Source: Capsicum annuum
Taxonomy: Eukaryota; Streptophyta; Magnoliopsida; Solanales; Solanaceae
Direction of reading: 5' to 3'
DNA length: 64,000 bases
NCBI RefSeq assembly: GCF_002878395.1
Contig: NW_025841092.1
Location: forward strand, 55,198 to 119,197
Under the pieces are notes generated by a model, which was not told where the DNA came from, searched no databases, and worked only from the letters and a program-made list of their open reading frames with translations. The position numbers were made by a program, and so were the translations under genes. Below, piece after piece: positions 46,924 through 60,026 of this stretch. How positions within the stretch are numbered: the first letter of the stretch is position 1; every line of letters begins with the position of its first letter.

Positions 46924-48977
46924 TGTCAAGACCTAAAAATGGCTCATGATGACACTTATCAAAATCTAACCTTGACAGGGAAGCCCAAATTCTAAGAGTT
47001 AAAAAAATTCAAAAACAATAATAAATCAAATCATGGCGAGACTTCTAGAATGAAGTCAAACCCTAAAACATAAGCCAAAGCAGAAGTCTAAATGAAATAC
47101 ACAATCCAAATTCCAAAACCTGGTGTCATAAGTACAGAACATCTAGCAATACAACTGAGTCTGAAATGTAACATCTATCTCCGAAATGACAAAAAACATA
47201 AATAAACATAGAATGAGGCCTGGGAATGACTCTAGATACCTAGAGAATGCCAGTACCTTGAGTCTCCAACTTTCTCATACACAAATATAGCTACCTGGCA
47301 TAGTGCTCGTGCTAAGATATGCACTAAAAGAGCACAGTAGGGATTGGTACGGTCCACTTGTACTCATTAGATATCATAGGCTGATTAAGCAAATCAGAAA
47401 ATAATATAAGTAAAATATAAAATAAGCACATCATTTACAAACAAAAAAGTCTCAAACGATTACTCACATTGTCTCTAAAGATAGTTTTAACATGTATAAG
47501 TACACATAAATAGAAACATCGCATATATAAAGGCAAATACACTAAAATTGAGTGGAAGTCAAGAAAACTAAGGAAAACAAGCAAGATACGTATGTAAATA
47601 CAATGCAATACAATGTGGATGAGATGAACGATGAAAGTCATCTCATGACTTTTAATATACACCCACCAAGGTCGAAGCTACCAGGAATGGCCCATGGGGG
47701 TTTGCAACCTATATATTATATCTCAATCTCAATCTTAACGCATCTCAGCTCTCCGAATCATGTTCACGGAGAGGGTTTTCAATAAAATGTCTTATATTTT
47801 TTCAAAAATAATGTTTCTCAATGGTATCAATATCTCATGAATGTATATGTATGGATGAGGATGTAATTCTCACAATAAACTCAATATATCCAAAATTCAT
47901 CATTATCATCTCTAATTAGGCACCATCAGAATAAATATGCATGTAAGACATTATTAATATCCTATCAATCCCTAGCTCGGGTATTTTATCATGATAAAAG
48001 TAACCAATGATCAAATAAGGCATATGTTAGAAAAATTAGCCCCCACACGGGAATCATATCTAGAATAAAGGCATTTTAGTGCACAAATAAGGCAGAGGTC
48101 CAATAAATCCCCCACATAGGCAACACACAATATAAGATATCATAACCATACCAAAGTATACGCCTCAAAATGGGCATACAATAGTAAAAACAATCTCAAA
48201 ATATAAACCTTATAAATATTTTCCCCCAACCTATAACATGTCTTACGTATTTATTAACTACCCAACTCATTCTGAATGAAGTTAAGCCCTAACCTACCTC
48301 AAAACAATAAAATTTCAGTCTAAAGTGCTTCAACACAAAGCCTTTCCCTTATGAATAGCCTCAGAATCAATAACACCATTCAAATATTGTATCTACACAT
48401 TAAAAGAAAGCCAACGATATCCATATTGCTCATATTTAGGTCAGATCCAAAACAGATTTAAAAATAAGTTAAAAAATAAAAAGGGTAAAACTAGAATTTT
48501 ATTTTAAAAACACATTCCTCAAGATTATAGGAGTCTACTAGATAAAACCCATGCAAAAACCATTAAAAATAAGGTTCAAATTGAAAAAAAATCCTTTTTA
48601 AACTTTACCAGTAAAAATCCCGCTTTTTTATTTTAAAATCATGATTTAAAGGTGTTTTTAGTGATATAATCGACAAAAATAATGAGAATAGATTTTGGAC
48701 CTTACCCAAGCTCAACTGGTGAAGAAACCCTGAAGAATCGTCCAAACACAAAGCTCAAAGGTCCAAAAATTAAGTAAAATGAGAAAAAACTTACATACCA
48801 TAAGAGTGTTGGCTGCTTAAGCAGCCAAATGGTCTCTTAAGAGACCACCGCTTAAGTGGATGGGATGTTGCTTTAGAGACCAAGCCACAATTGCTGGGCT
48901 TTGCTTAAGCGGTCCCAACGTCGCTAAGGCCCCCTTCGCTGAAATGACCCTTTAGTCGCTTACGCGACTTTCGCTTT
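46924..48977 (-). repeat. LTR fragment F (GTCGTGACA-type gypsy)
   Basis: Plus strand starts TGTCAAGACC, the reverse complement of a GGTCTTGACA end. It matches D's LTR in style and order, including a CTTAAG-rich block at 48811-48910. It is cut at 48977 by the C LTR, so its 5' end is missing (about 0.5 kb judged from D). Frames such as 47435-47785 are LTR noise. Confidence 0.65.
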
Positions 48978-51212
48978 TGTCACGACCTGATTTCTCGAGT
49001 TATGGTGATACCTATTTTATCCCGTTAGTAGGTAAGTTAAAACATAGACCGAAATGCTAGTAATGGGCTAACTGGTGGAATGAGCAAGAAATATTAAAAA
49101 AGAATCATACAATTGGATTGTAAACAAGTAAATATAGGGGCAAGTTATGTAATAAAAACATTAAATGAGAAAAGTGTACAAAAGAGTATCCTATGACCTA
49201 GTAAGGTTGGTACAATAGCTACTAACTAGAAAAGATAGGTACTAAATAATGTCAATATACAGGTAGTGTGAAAAGAAAAGACTGTCCAAAATAGTAGAAG
49301 GAGAGAGCATCAACTCCGACTCTGAAAGCTCACTGTATCTTCGAGTCCTAAAAGAAAGTTGGATATATTGTCAATAATGGTGACTAGTACTCGAATTTAC
49401 ATCAGAAAAAGATGCAGAAGTGTAGATGAGTACCACAACAATGGGTCAGTAGGCATCATCAGCTGATTGAGCTAGATCATAATTAAAGCATAATAACATG
49501 GGAGAAAGCAAACTAAGGTTAGGGATGAAGGGGTAAACTTGAAATAATACTTCAGCTTATAGATAATAAATAACGAGGTATACAAATTCAAAGTAATACA
49601 AGCTAACTACAGTCTTATTGGACCCCCATAAGCTCAGAAGGAACAAACCAAATAAAATAACCCAATCGAGCCTCCATAAGCTCGATGGATACAATCAAGA
49701 GAGAACCACCGACAACTATAGTAATTGTAAAGGAACTGATAACCAAAACCATATATATGAACCCTTTTCATACCATAACTACTGGACTCAAAATGGATCC
49801 TTAACACCATAAGTTAACAATAAATACCAGACTAAATCAGAAATTTAGCATCATAAGTGAATAGTAAGTGTTGGACTCGAACCAATCTTCAAAATAGGCA
49901 TAATGTAACAACTCTAGTCAAGAGTTGGAAAGATGTCTAAATCATACTAAGTCTCAAGAATATTTGTAAGGCAATGAAAGAAGACCCTCCTAGGTATACA
50001 AGAAGCTAATTAGGATATTTAACTAAAAAGAGGGCCATCAGGGGCCGCTACTAATCTCGAAAGTCCATACTAAGGAAATTTATACCCAAAATAGATTAAG
50101 GATTACAAGTTCTACTAGCAGGTGTTAAGTAAGTCTAAATAAGTCGTAATGCAATAATCTAACTTAAGAAAAAAGGGAATGAGTCAATCCCACGTAAACA
50201 CAATACTCTAACCAGCTAAATATTTCAAATTTCACTAAATATACAACTAACCCGTAAATTCCAACCCAAATCTAGCATAATACTATAATAATACCATAAT
50301 AAAGCTCAATATATGATGAATGTGAGCCTAGCCTACCTAAATCCCAACGAAGCTCAAACAAGTCTATTAAATTAGAGCTTATCCCTTCGTAGAAGCTTCC
50401 TCACGATGCCACACTATTAAAATAATTAAATAAATGAAAAAAGGGTCGGGATCCATAAATTTTAATATTATTGAGGGTCCCTTCTTCGCGATCGCAGATA
50501 CCCCATTGCAAAGTTGACCACAATTCAACTTACCTTTCTTGAACATAAAGACCAGCCCGCAAACGAGATAACTAATGAACTTTGCCTTCACAAACAAGGA
50601 TAAGGTCATTGCCATTTTGATAGCCAGTTACCTTGTCCTTTGCGAATGCATCCAAGGGACTCGTGAATGTGAAGGCCATTTGTGGCCTGCACTTGTTGAA
50701 GCTTGCCAACATATTTAGCTAAGTGTCAAATTTCCGAACGGACCCTTGGGATTTGTTTGAAATCACATGAATGCAAACGAACTATGATACCCTACCAAAT
50801 TCAATATTATAGATGTAGCGGAGCCAATAAAGTTTCCATTTGAGCTCATGTTGATGAAATGTAGGTCCCACACCTAAATGGTTATTTAAACCAAAATCCA
50901 CCCAATAGCCTAAAATATGTCTGTAAGCCTCGTACCCAAACCAAAGGTCTCCCTAACCTAAAATCAATTTTTTGGATCTAATGAAACTTTTAGAATTGGC
51001 ATACGAGGCTATTAACCTTAAGTTTAAGATCAATACCCAATTTTCAACAACAAAATCTTCAAAATAGGGAATTGGCTATAAAAACCAAATGACCTACCCA
51101 GTAACCAAACTGTCATATCCAGTAAGTCATATATGACTTGGTGCAGCTATGGAAAAGCCGTAAATGACTAAATAGTGCAAAAATATAGAAAATGACCTAG
51201 AGGGTCATTACA
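48978..51212 (-). repeat. 3' LTR of element C
   Basis: Plus strand TGTCACGACCTG at 48978 to GGGTCATTACA ending at 51212, i.e. a minus-strand LTR TGTAATGACCC...GTCGTGACA of 2235 bp. Includes the palindrome GCGATCGC at 50488-50495. Followed on the right by C's chromodomain and integrase. Confidence 0.75.
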
Positions 51213-52839
51213 ATATCCAATATTAGAAGGACTTTGGTCCATAAGAATAAAGGATCAAAGTGCACCTGAAGGCTCAAAGAGGTGGGGATACTGGGCCCAT
51301 ATCTCACTCTCAATCTCCCAGGTACTCTCATCGACTGGGCAGTGTCTCCGCTGAACCTTAGCCAATGAGATCTCTCCCACAAAAGTTAACCTCTCACCTA
51401 ATTGAATTGAGTTCCACCAAAGCATGTGAGACTTATCTAGGATAAACCATTGTAGCATAGACGTCTAGAAAACTAGGTAAACAGTTACAAAATCTAAGGA
51501 CAAGATCAACTCATAAATTATTTCTCTAAATTTTTGAAGTATCTCAAATGGCCTAATATACTTGGGGCTGAGCTTAACCCTCCTTCTAAACCTTATCACA
51601 CCCTTTAAGGGTGATACTTGAAGGAATCCTCAATCACCAACTCCAAGGTTCAAGGCACGAAGTCTATGATCTACATAACTCTTCTGCCTACTCTGAGTTG
51701 TCTTCAACCTATCTGAATCACCCAGACCCTATCTAATGACTTACAAAGTAAGTCAGTAAAACGGTTCGCAATATCAAAGGTGTCAAACCAACCTATTGGA
51801 GATTAACAACACCTACCATATACTTCCTTAAATGGCGTCATCTCAATGCTCGAATGATAGGTATTATATAGGCAAACTCTGCTAAGCCTAAGTGCTACTC
51901 CAACTGACCTCTAAAGTACATAATATATGCATGGAGCATATTCTCAAGACCCTAAATAGTATGCTATGACTGCCCATCGATGTGAGGGTGAAAGCGGTTT
52001 TGAGGTCAACCTGAGTACCCAACTCTTCCTGAAAAGTCCTCCAGAAGCTAGAAGTGAACACTAAGCCTCTATCTGGAATAATAGATATGGGTTCTCCACG
52101 GAGGCAAACTATCTCACAAATATTGATACGAGCAAACCTCTTAACATTGAAAGACATCTGAATAGGGAGAAAATAAACTAATTTAGTCAAGCTATCCATA
52201 ATGACCCAAATGCCGCCGAAAATACGTGAAGTGTGAGGTATACCACTAACAAAGTCCATAGTGATCCGCTACCACTTTCACTTAGAAATAGGCAATCTTT
52301 GAATCCAAACCAGGTCTCTAATGCTTGACCTTTACCTACTGCAAACATAGGCAATGGGCTACTAAGTCTACTATATCTCTCTTCATACCACTCTACCCGT
52401 AATGCTGCCTCAAATCTCTATATATCTTAGTTATATTGGGTGAAGAAAATATTTGGAGTTGTAAGCCTCCCGTAATATAAATTTAATCAAGTCTCCAAAC
52501 CTTGAAACACAAATTCATCCATAATATCTCAAAATACCCTCTAAATCTAAGGAAGCCTTTCCTGGACTCACCCCTCAGAACCTAATCAAGGATGCCACAA
52601 AGTCTACTATCCTCAAACTAGCAACTCTAAATCTGCTTAACTAAGGTAGAATAAGCCTCAACACTAGCAAGGACCCTCCTGGAGTCCAAAATATCAAGTC
52701 GAACTATCAAGTTGGCTAAGGAATAAATGTCCCAAGCCAATGACTTCTCTGAAATCGAAATCACTAACAAAATACCATACTACCATCTGGATCAAGGTAT
52801 CTGCTACCATATTTGCCATGCTAGGATAGAATAGAGTAG
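51213..52839 (-). pseudogene. Integrase-chromodomain remnant of element C
   Basis: Chromodomain at about 51255-51420 (VQRRHCPVDESTWEIESEIW then AQYPHLF). The integrase core lies in a 123-codon frame 51888-52259 with MDFVSGIPHTSRI (first Asp) and ISIIPDRG (second Asp). In the DGQS segment near 51970 a TAG stands at the catalytic Glu position. Sequence reaches the RNase H tether (near 52815, ANMVADTL context) and stops at 52839, where D's LTR begins. Confidence 0.75.
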
Positions 52840-55446
52840 TGTTACAACCCAAAAACTAAGGGTCATGATGGCATTTATTGGGATAAGACTTGAAAAGTAA
52901 GCTTATTACCCTAACTGATATAAAATGAAAGATAATACCAAAACCCAATGCAAGACTCTTAGAACAGAGTCGAACCACAAATATATAGGAAAAATGGGAA
53001 ATACAAAACCAAAGATACCATACATGTATCCCAAAACTTGGCGTCACAATGAAAGAACTAACTAATTCAACTCAAAGTCAAAACATACATAGGATATCCA
53101 AAAAGGAACAACCTCTTTCTCTGAATACAAATAAGATAGTCTAGATAAGAAAATGTAGTAGTCAACTCCGGATGCATAGATCAAATGCTACCTCGAATAG
53201 ACTCTAAGTACCACCTGAATTAGCTCCCATGTGGTGCACTCGTACCTTGATCTACACCGAAAGGGCACAGTAGGGGTAAGTACGGTCTACTAGTACTCAA
53301 TAGGTATCATAGGCTGACTGAGCAAAGTAGAGAATAAAGCATATAAAATAGACACTATGGGCACATCACCTACAATCAGAAAATATCCCAAATAGTTTCC
53401 TACACCATCTCCACTAACCGTTCTACAATATACACATATAATATACACCAATACAAGAAACAAACACCAATATACATGTATACCAAGTACAAGTATAGGG
53501 AAAGAAGTACCAATAGATGGATACCGCATCAAGGATAATAATACGACACAGAATGAACATAATATGTATGAAATATAATAAAGAAGAAGATGATGATACG
53601 ATGCTCAAGGTTTTTGCATAACCTCCATATACAACTACTGAGTTATGCTTCAAGGTAGAATTATGAGGGGTTCATAACCTATACATAATCCAATGTCTAA
53701 TACCAATATCCATGACTCTTCTCTGGCATATCCTTCGGCAGAGGCTATATAATAATGTCACAAGCCAGTTTCCAGTATTTACATAGTGGTACTAATGTTT
53801 CACAAGTATATATGACATAAAGATGTAATGCTCACAACCAACTAGAATGAGAATATCCAAATCTTACCAATCAACCAACTACGTGAGCTAGAAATTCACT
53901 CAATATGCCAACCATTCTTGAATTTAAATAATATATATACCAATAGAGTAATGTACGCAACATTATAGCGTTGATACCACATAAATTCCAAATTGCACAA
54001 TTACCACAAAGAAGAACCACTATTACCCTAAGGTCAATACCAACATGCAAGACCCCACACAGTCACACAAAACAATTAACGTCTCAACATAATAAAATAA
54101 CAATGGTACATGCCCCAGCACGAGCACAAAACAACAATAAAGCCATTTTCGTGATTAGTTTCCACACTCATAACATGGTTTTTTATTCCAATATTAACTA
54201 CCCATCTCAGTATGAAAAAAGTTAAGCCATAACCTAACTTGAATGCAAAAAATCAATACAAACAAGTATTCAACCCGAGCTTTCACCTCACGAACAGACA
54301 CAAAATCAACTAAAACATACAAATATAAAATCTACATATCAAAAAAAGGCCAACGATACCTATATTACCCATTTCTGGGTCGGGGTCAAAATGGACCCCC
54401 GAAATGGGTCTTTAAAAAAGAAGTGCAGAACAAATTTATTTTGTCAAAAAATACATTTCAAATGATTAAAGGAAATCATAGAAGAAAACCCAAGTAATGA
54501 GTTGAAATTGGGGTTTAAACCAAAGAATTACTAATTTATGCTGTTCGAGCTAAAATCCCTAAATTTGAATTTTTAATCTAAGTTTTAAGAAGGTGTAAAT
54601 GATAAATATTGAAGAAAAGTAGTTAAAATAGGGATTTGGAGCTTACCCAAGCTTGAAAATGGAATAAAATGCTCAAAAACTCCAAGCTCCAAGTCCCCAA
54701 AATAGTGAAAAATTGCAAAAAAGGGCATTTATATTGCCCAAGCATTGTTTAAAAGGCCATTTGGTCTCTTTATTGGACATCTCTTAAAAGACTAAGTATC
54801 CCTTAAGAGATACCCACTATTGTGGCCCTTGTCGCTTAAGCGACCAGGCTGTCGCTTAAGAGAGCCTACTGTCTCTTAAGCGATACTTTGATTGACAAGC
54901 TCAGTCACTAAAGTAACCAAAGCATTGCTTAAGTGGTGCACCAGTTGAGTGGTGATCCAGCTGGAGACTTAGAGAATTCCAAGTCTCTGCGAAACTCTCA
55001 GGATTTATTTGAAATCCTGAGAATGCAAATGGACTATGCTATTTTATCAAATTCAATACTCCGGACTTAATGATGATATTAGATTTTTAAAAGATGTTGT
55101 TTTCACAAAGTTGACCCCCGAAATCCAATTTTACAACTTTTCAAACCGAGGGTTGAAATAATATAAAAGCCATAAACCCAGACCGATTGTATTACCAACC
55201 TAGAATCGATGTTTTGAATCTGTTGGTTCATCCATTTTGCCATCCGACACAAAGATCAATAATGCTAATCAAAGTCAACTATAAGTCTTTTCAGTCCATC
55301 AAAAATCACTAACTCGCACAAATTATACCAAAATACATTGGGAACCATGTCAATCATCCCCACGCCCTAGAAATACCATAAAGAAACCACAAGGAGGGGT
55401 GAAATGGTCAAATCATATAGAAATGAATATTTCATAAAGGTCACCA
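52840..55446 (-). repeat. 3' LTR of element D
   Basis: Plus strand TGTTACAACCC at 52840 to about AAAGGTCACCA at 55446, matching the C and F LTR design. It has five CTTAAG words between 54800 and 54930, among them the perfect 14-bp palindrome GTCGCTTAAGCGAC at 54831-54844. The right edge is approximate. Confidence 0.7.
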
Positions 55447-55474
55447 AAAAATCAAGTCATTAAATCATACACCA

Positions 55475-56925
55475 CTAATTCTTCCTCAAACTAAAGGTTA
55501 GAGAAATATCTAAATCAGTAAAAAGCTGGGGATAAATACCACATATATTAGACTCAACCTCCCAAGTAGCTTCATCTATAAGGCAGTGTTTCCACTGCAC
55601 ATTAACCATTGGAATATCTCTAGAATGCGATCGTATAATATCCTTAGCTATAATGGAGACGGGCTCCTCAACAAAAGGCATCCTCTCATCTAACTAGACT
55701 GAATCCCAATGAATGATAAGAGACTCATCTGGTATGTAGTGCCGAAGCATAAAAAATAGAAAAATTGGATGAATAACTAATAAATTTAGGATAATGCTAA
55801 ATCATAAGCCACACTCTCGATAATCCACAGAATCTCAAATGGTCCAACATACCTAGGGCTCAGCTTTCCGTTCTTCCTATATCTCATCACGCCCTTCATG
55901 GGAAATACACGAAGGAAAACTTGATCACCAATACTAAATCTCAAGGTATGAAGTCTACGATCCACATAGCATTTCTGCCTACTCTGAGCCGCTCGAATTC
56001 TATCTTGAATAATCTGAACTCTATCCAAGGACATATAAAGTAAGTTCATACCTTGAGGTTTTATGTCAGAAACCTCAAACCAACTAACTGGAGAGCAAAA
56101 ATGCCTACTATACAAAGCCTCGATAGGAGCCATCTCAATACCAAAATAGTAGCTATTATTATATATATATATACTCTGCTAAAGCTAGATGCTGATCCCA
56201 TTAACCACCAAAGTCCATAACATAAGAACAGAGGTTTCTCCAAACATGAATAGTCCACTCGTACTGACCGTCGATCTGGGGGTGAAAAGTTATCAACTCG
56301 GGTACCCAACTCAACCTAAAAAGTCTTTTAAAAAAGATATATGAACATTAAACCTCGATCCAAGGTGATAGAAACTGGTACACTATGAAGACACACTATC
56401 TTACGAATATCGATAGGGGTCAACCTCTCAACACTGAAAGAAATATAAACTAGAATGAAATAAGTAGATTTGGTCAATCGATCCATGATGACCCAAACAA
56501 TGTAAAAACCATGAGTAGTATGAGGCTACCCAGTCATGAAGTCTATAGTGATCCACTCCCATTCCACTCATGAATGGGTAATCTCTGAAGTAATCCACTA
56601 GACCTTAAATGCTCGACCTTTATCTTCTGGCAACATAGGTAATAAGCTGCAAAGTACGCTAAATTCTTCCTTATATCACCTCACTTATAGTGTAGTCTCA
56701 AATCATGATATATCTTAGTCACTGTTGGATGGATGGAATACCCAGAACAACGAGCTTTCTCCAAAATCAATCTAATCTTATCACCTACTTTAGGTATACA
56801 AACTTGACCTACAACCCTCAAACCACCATCAACATTAAGCAAGGCTTCCTCAGACTCACCACTCAACACTTTATCCGAAATCATTCTCAACCCAACCCCA
56901 TTCAATTGATGAGCCTAAATTTGTT
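55475..56925 (-). pseudogene. Integrase-chromodomain remnant of element D
   Basis: Chromodomain 55475-55681 (VQWKHCLIDEATWEVESNI). C-terminal integrase 55786-56133 (FPMKGVMRYRKNGKLSPRYV, GPFEIL). All three catalytic residues can be found (Asp in TIDFMTG near 56540, Asp in ITLDRG near 56360, Glu in DGQYEWTI near 56260), but they lie in different frames. The zinc domain is at 56681-56905 (GYSIHPTVTKIYHDLRLHY). Confidence 0.78.
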
Positions 56926-58310
56926 CCCTTAAAGAAGAACTATCCTGCATAAATACAAAAAGACACCCAGGTATCAAAATATAAAGCCTAACCATCTGGT
57001 AAGCAAAAGACTGAACATCTAAGGCTAAAAGCCTCTCCTAAGTCCAAAGATGCGCCAAGCTATCCATACTAGTCGACGTCCAACTCAAGGCATCCACAAC
57101 CACATTAGCCTTACCTGAATGATAAAGAATATTAAGATCATAATCCTTAAGAGCCTCAAGAAAATGATGTTGTATAATATTAAGATCTTGCTAGGTAAAG
57201 AAATGCTAAAGGCTATAATGATTCAAGAAAATCTTATAATGGACTCTTTATAAGTAGTGCCTCCACAACTTTAAAACAAAAACAACCACGCACAACTCCA
57301 AATCATGGGTAGGGTAATTTCTCTCATGGGAGTTCAACTGATGAAAAGCATAATCACTTTTCCCTCTTGTATCAATATAACACCCAACCCAACACATGAA
57401 GCATCCCAAAAGATGGTAAATATATGCCTTCTTTTGGCAAAGTCAATGTAGGAGCTGATGTCAATAAATATTTAAGCTTTTAAAAGCTCACTTCCCAAGC
57501 ATCAGACCACTAAAAGGAAATCTTCTTTTGAGTCAACTTAGTCAAAGGAGCCTAATAGATAAAAAGCTCCAACAAAGCATCGATAATATCCCACTAATCC
57601 AATAAAACTCTGAATCTCGGTAGGATATGTTCACCAATCCCAATCATGAGCCATTATAATCTTGGATAAATCGACCATAATACCATCCTTGGTCATAACA
57701 TAACCTAAGAAGGAGACAGACTCCAGATGAAACTTGCACATGAAGAATTTAAACTACAACTTCTCATCTCTTAACCACTGAAGTGCAATCTACAAATACT
57801 TGTTATGGCCTACCCAACTCTTAGAGTAAACAAAGATATCATCTATAAATACAACGCTAAAAGAGTCCAGATACAGTTTAAAAACCCAGTTCATCAACTC
57901 CATAAACGCAGTTGGGGCATTGGTCAACCCAAATGATATGACAAAGAAATCATAATGACCATATCGAGTCCAAAAAACTATATCTGAATATTTGAAGCTC
58001 CAATCCTCAACTAGTGATACCCCGATATCAAATCAATCTTTGAAAACATCAAAGCACCTTGAAGTTGATCAAATAAATCGTCAACACAAGAAAGAGGATA
58101 CTTATTACTAACCATCACCTTGTTTAACTATTGATAATCAATATACATACACATAGAACCATCTTTTTTCTTCACAAATAAAATAGGTACACTCTAAGGT
58201 GATATGCTAGGTCAGATAAATCCCTTATCCAATAACTTCTGCAATTGATCCTTCAATTACTTCAATTCTACATGGTCCATCATTTAAGAAGGAATAGAAA
58301 TTGGCCTAGT
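56926..58310 (-). pseudogene. Reverse transcriptase-RNase H remnant of element D
   Basis: Minus strand: RT SPxGVPILFVKKKDGS-type block near 58160-58200, the active site [11 protein letters not shown] intact (FIDDI at 57836-57850), then RNase H at 57200-57430 ([20 protein letters not shown]). The tether SGKANVVVDALSWTST lies near 57080-57120. Stops and frameshifts throughout. Confidence 0.75.
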
Positions 58311-58900
58311 GCCTAACATAACATCAATGACAAACTTAATATCATGATCCAGAGGTATACCAGGAAAATCCATAGAGAACACATCCATGAACTCATGGAC
58401 AATATGAACAAAATCCAAAAAATGAGGTAAAATAACCTAGTATCACAAAATAAGACAAATAAGATAAACACCTCCCTCAACCAAGCAACGGGCCTGAATG
58501 AATGATATGTAACCTTCCAAGCTATCCTTGGCACATTTTGGTGGATCTAAAGTCATGGTTTTAGCATAACAATCTAGGAAAACATGGTAAGGGACCAACT
58601 AATCCATAACCAAGATGATGTTGGAATCTACCATGTCTAAGACAATAAAATCTACCTAAGTCTCACAGCCCACGAAAGTCAAAACACAGGATCAATACAC
58701 CTATTTCACCAGTAAAGAGTCTTCTACAGAGATAGATATATGAATAGGCATTCTACGGGGCTCACTAGAAGAATCAAAACTCGAATCGTAATATATACAT
58801 ACACATAGAAAAAAGTCAACCTTACATAAAATAACATAGATACTAATATACATTAAATAGGGATGATACTTATAATAATAGTGTCAGAATCCTCTGCCTC
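58311..58900 (-). pseudogene. Protease and linker remnant of element D
   Basis: Region between RT and the zinc knuckle. A 73-codon frame at 58313-58534 and scattered stops; I cannot point to a clear DSG active site. Assigned by position. Confidence 0.45.
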
Positions 58901-59640
58901 TAGTTTGGCAGGTATAACATAGAACTATCCATGATAACCACCTGGCTAAGTAGCCCTACGACTACCACTATAGGCAATACTACCTCTGCTCAGTGCACCT
59001 CTACTACAACCTCTGCCTCTCACAGTTAAAATAGGAGTTGCTCTAAATACACAACAAGGATAGTAATTTTCTAAATGGCTAATCTTATCATACACAAAGC
59101 AACCTCTATGACCTAACTCTATAGAAAAAGGTACGACTGAGCTCGAACAACCACCTGAAGTTGCTGAACCATAGGACCCACTAACTGAACTATGAAAATA
59201 TGCCTGCACTAGTCTACTATGATACCCACAAAAACCTTTAAAATCCCTACCTCATGTAGTTTGACCACTAAACTCGCCCTGATGATGCACCATCTTGGTA
59301 CCTTCCAAAAATCCTCAAAGAATAGACCCAGTCATCCGAGAATGATCCATTATACTCGAAACAATGTTCCATACACTACAGTTTGAGTAGTATCTAGCTG
59401 AAGAGAAATATCCAACACCTTCCCAAACTTTTGAATCTTCTCAGACTCAGTTGTAATACTGGCATAAGACTATCTAGACATAGCATGGAAATATGCCTCA
59501 TACTTCATAATAGTAATAGAGACCTGATTCAAGTGATCAAAGTTATCTCTAATCTAATCCCTCAGATAGTAAAGTGAAAATCTCTCCAAAACGGCCTCAA
59601 CAAACTGATCCTAAGTCATCTCTAGCAATTTTATTAGGTA
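58901..59640 (-). pseudogene. gag remnant of element D, 5' truncated
   Basis: The zinc knuckle at 59060-59101 has ligands C-Y-H-Y in a GCFVYDKISHLENYYP context. Capsid part near 59400-59640 (EAVLERFSLYYLRD, SITIMKYEAYFHAMSR, KIQKFGKVLDISLQL) typical of chromovirus gag. It ends at about 59640, where an LTR tail of E starts, so the gag N-terminus, primer site and 5' LTR of D are absent. Confidence 0.7.
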
Positions 59641-59808
59641 TTTGGTTTTACATTATTATGGTTTCTACTAGTTATTTTAGTTAGATTCCACCCAGTATAT
59701 TGTTACTTTATTCATTATTCTAATGCATGTAAGGCCATGTGTTACCTTAGGGTCAATTGAGACTTAAGCACCGTGTTACGACTAAGGAGTAGTCTTGGGT
59801 CGTGAGAA
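59640..59808 (+). repeat. Tail of the 5' LTR of element E
   Basis: Ends GGGTCGTGAGA shortly before a primer site, matching the usual GTCGTGACA LTR end. Only about 170 bp remain. The left limit is where D gag homology stops. Confidence 0.6.
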
Positions 59809-59811
59809 ACT

Positions 59812-59822
59812 TGGTATCAGAG
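59812..59822 (+). other. Primer binding site of E (tRNA-Met)
   Basis: TGGTATCAGAG, followed by CAGCA. Fixes the plus orientation of E. Confidence 0.88.
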
Positions 59823-60026
59823 CAGCATTTTAAAGGTGTCCTAGGGTATCTGAAAGTCGCATTAAGTAGATTCTTATTCAGGAGTGTGAAATGTACCAAA
59901 CTTATGGGCATGAGGCTACAAAATATTTTAGGAAAGGCTCACTTATTTTAGAATTCATGTCACGCGATACTGTGTGATCTATATTAAAATTCTTTTTCTA
60001 GTTTGTCCTCTATCTGTTTATAAAAA

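Noticed and set aside
59812..59822. Possible tRNA gene because of the tRNA-Met match
   Set aside because: Only the 11-base primer site matches; there is no cloverleaf around it. The same holds for 23915-23925 and 27855-27865.
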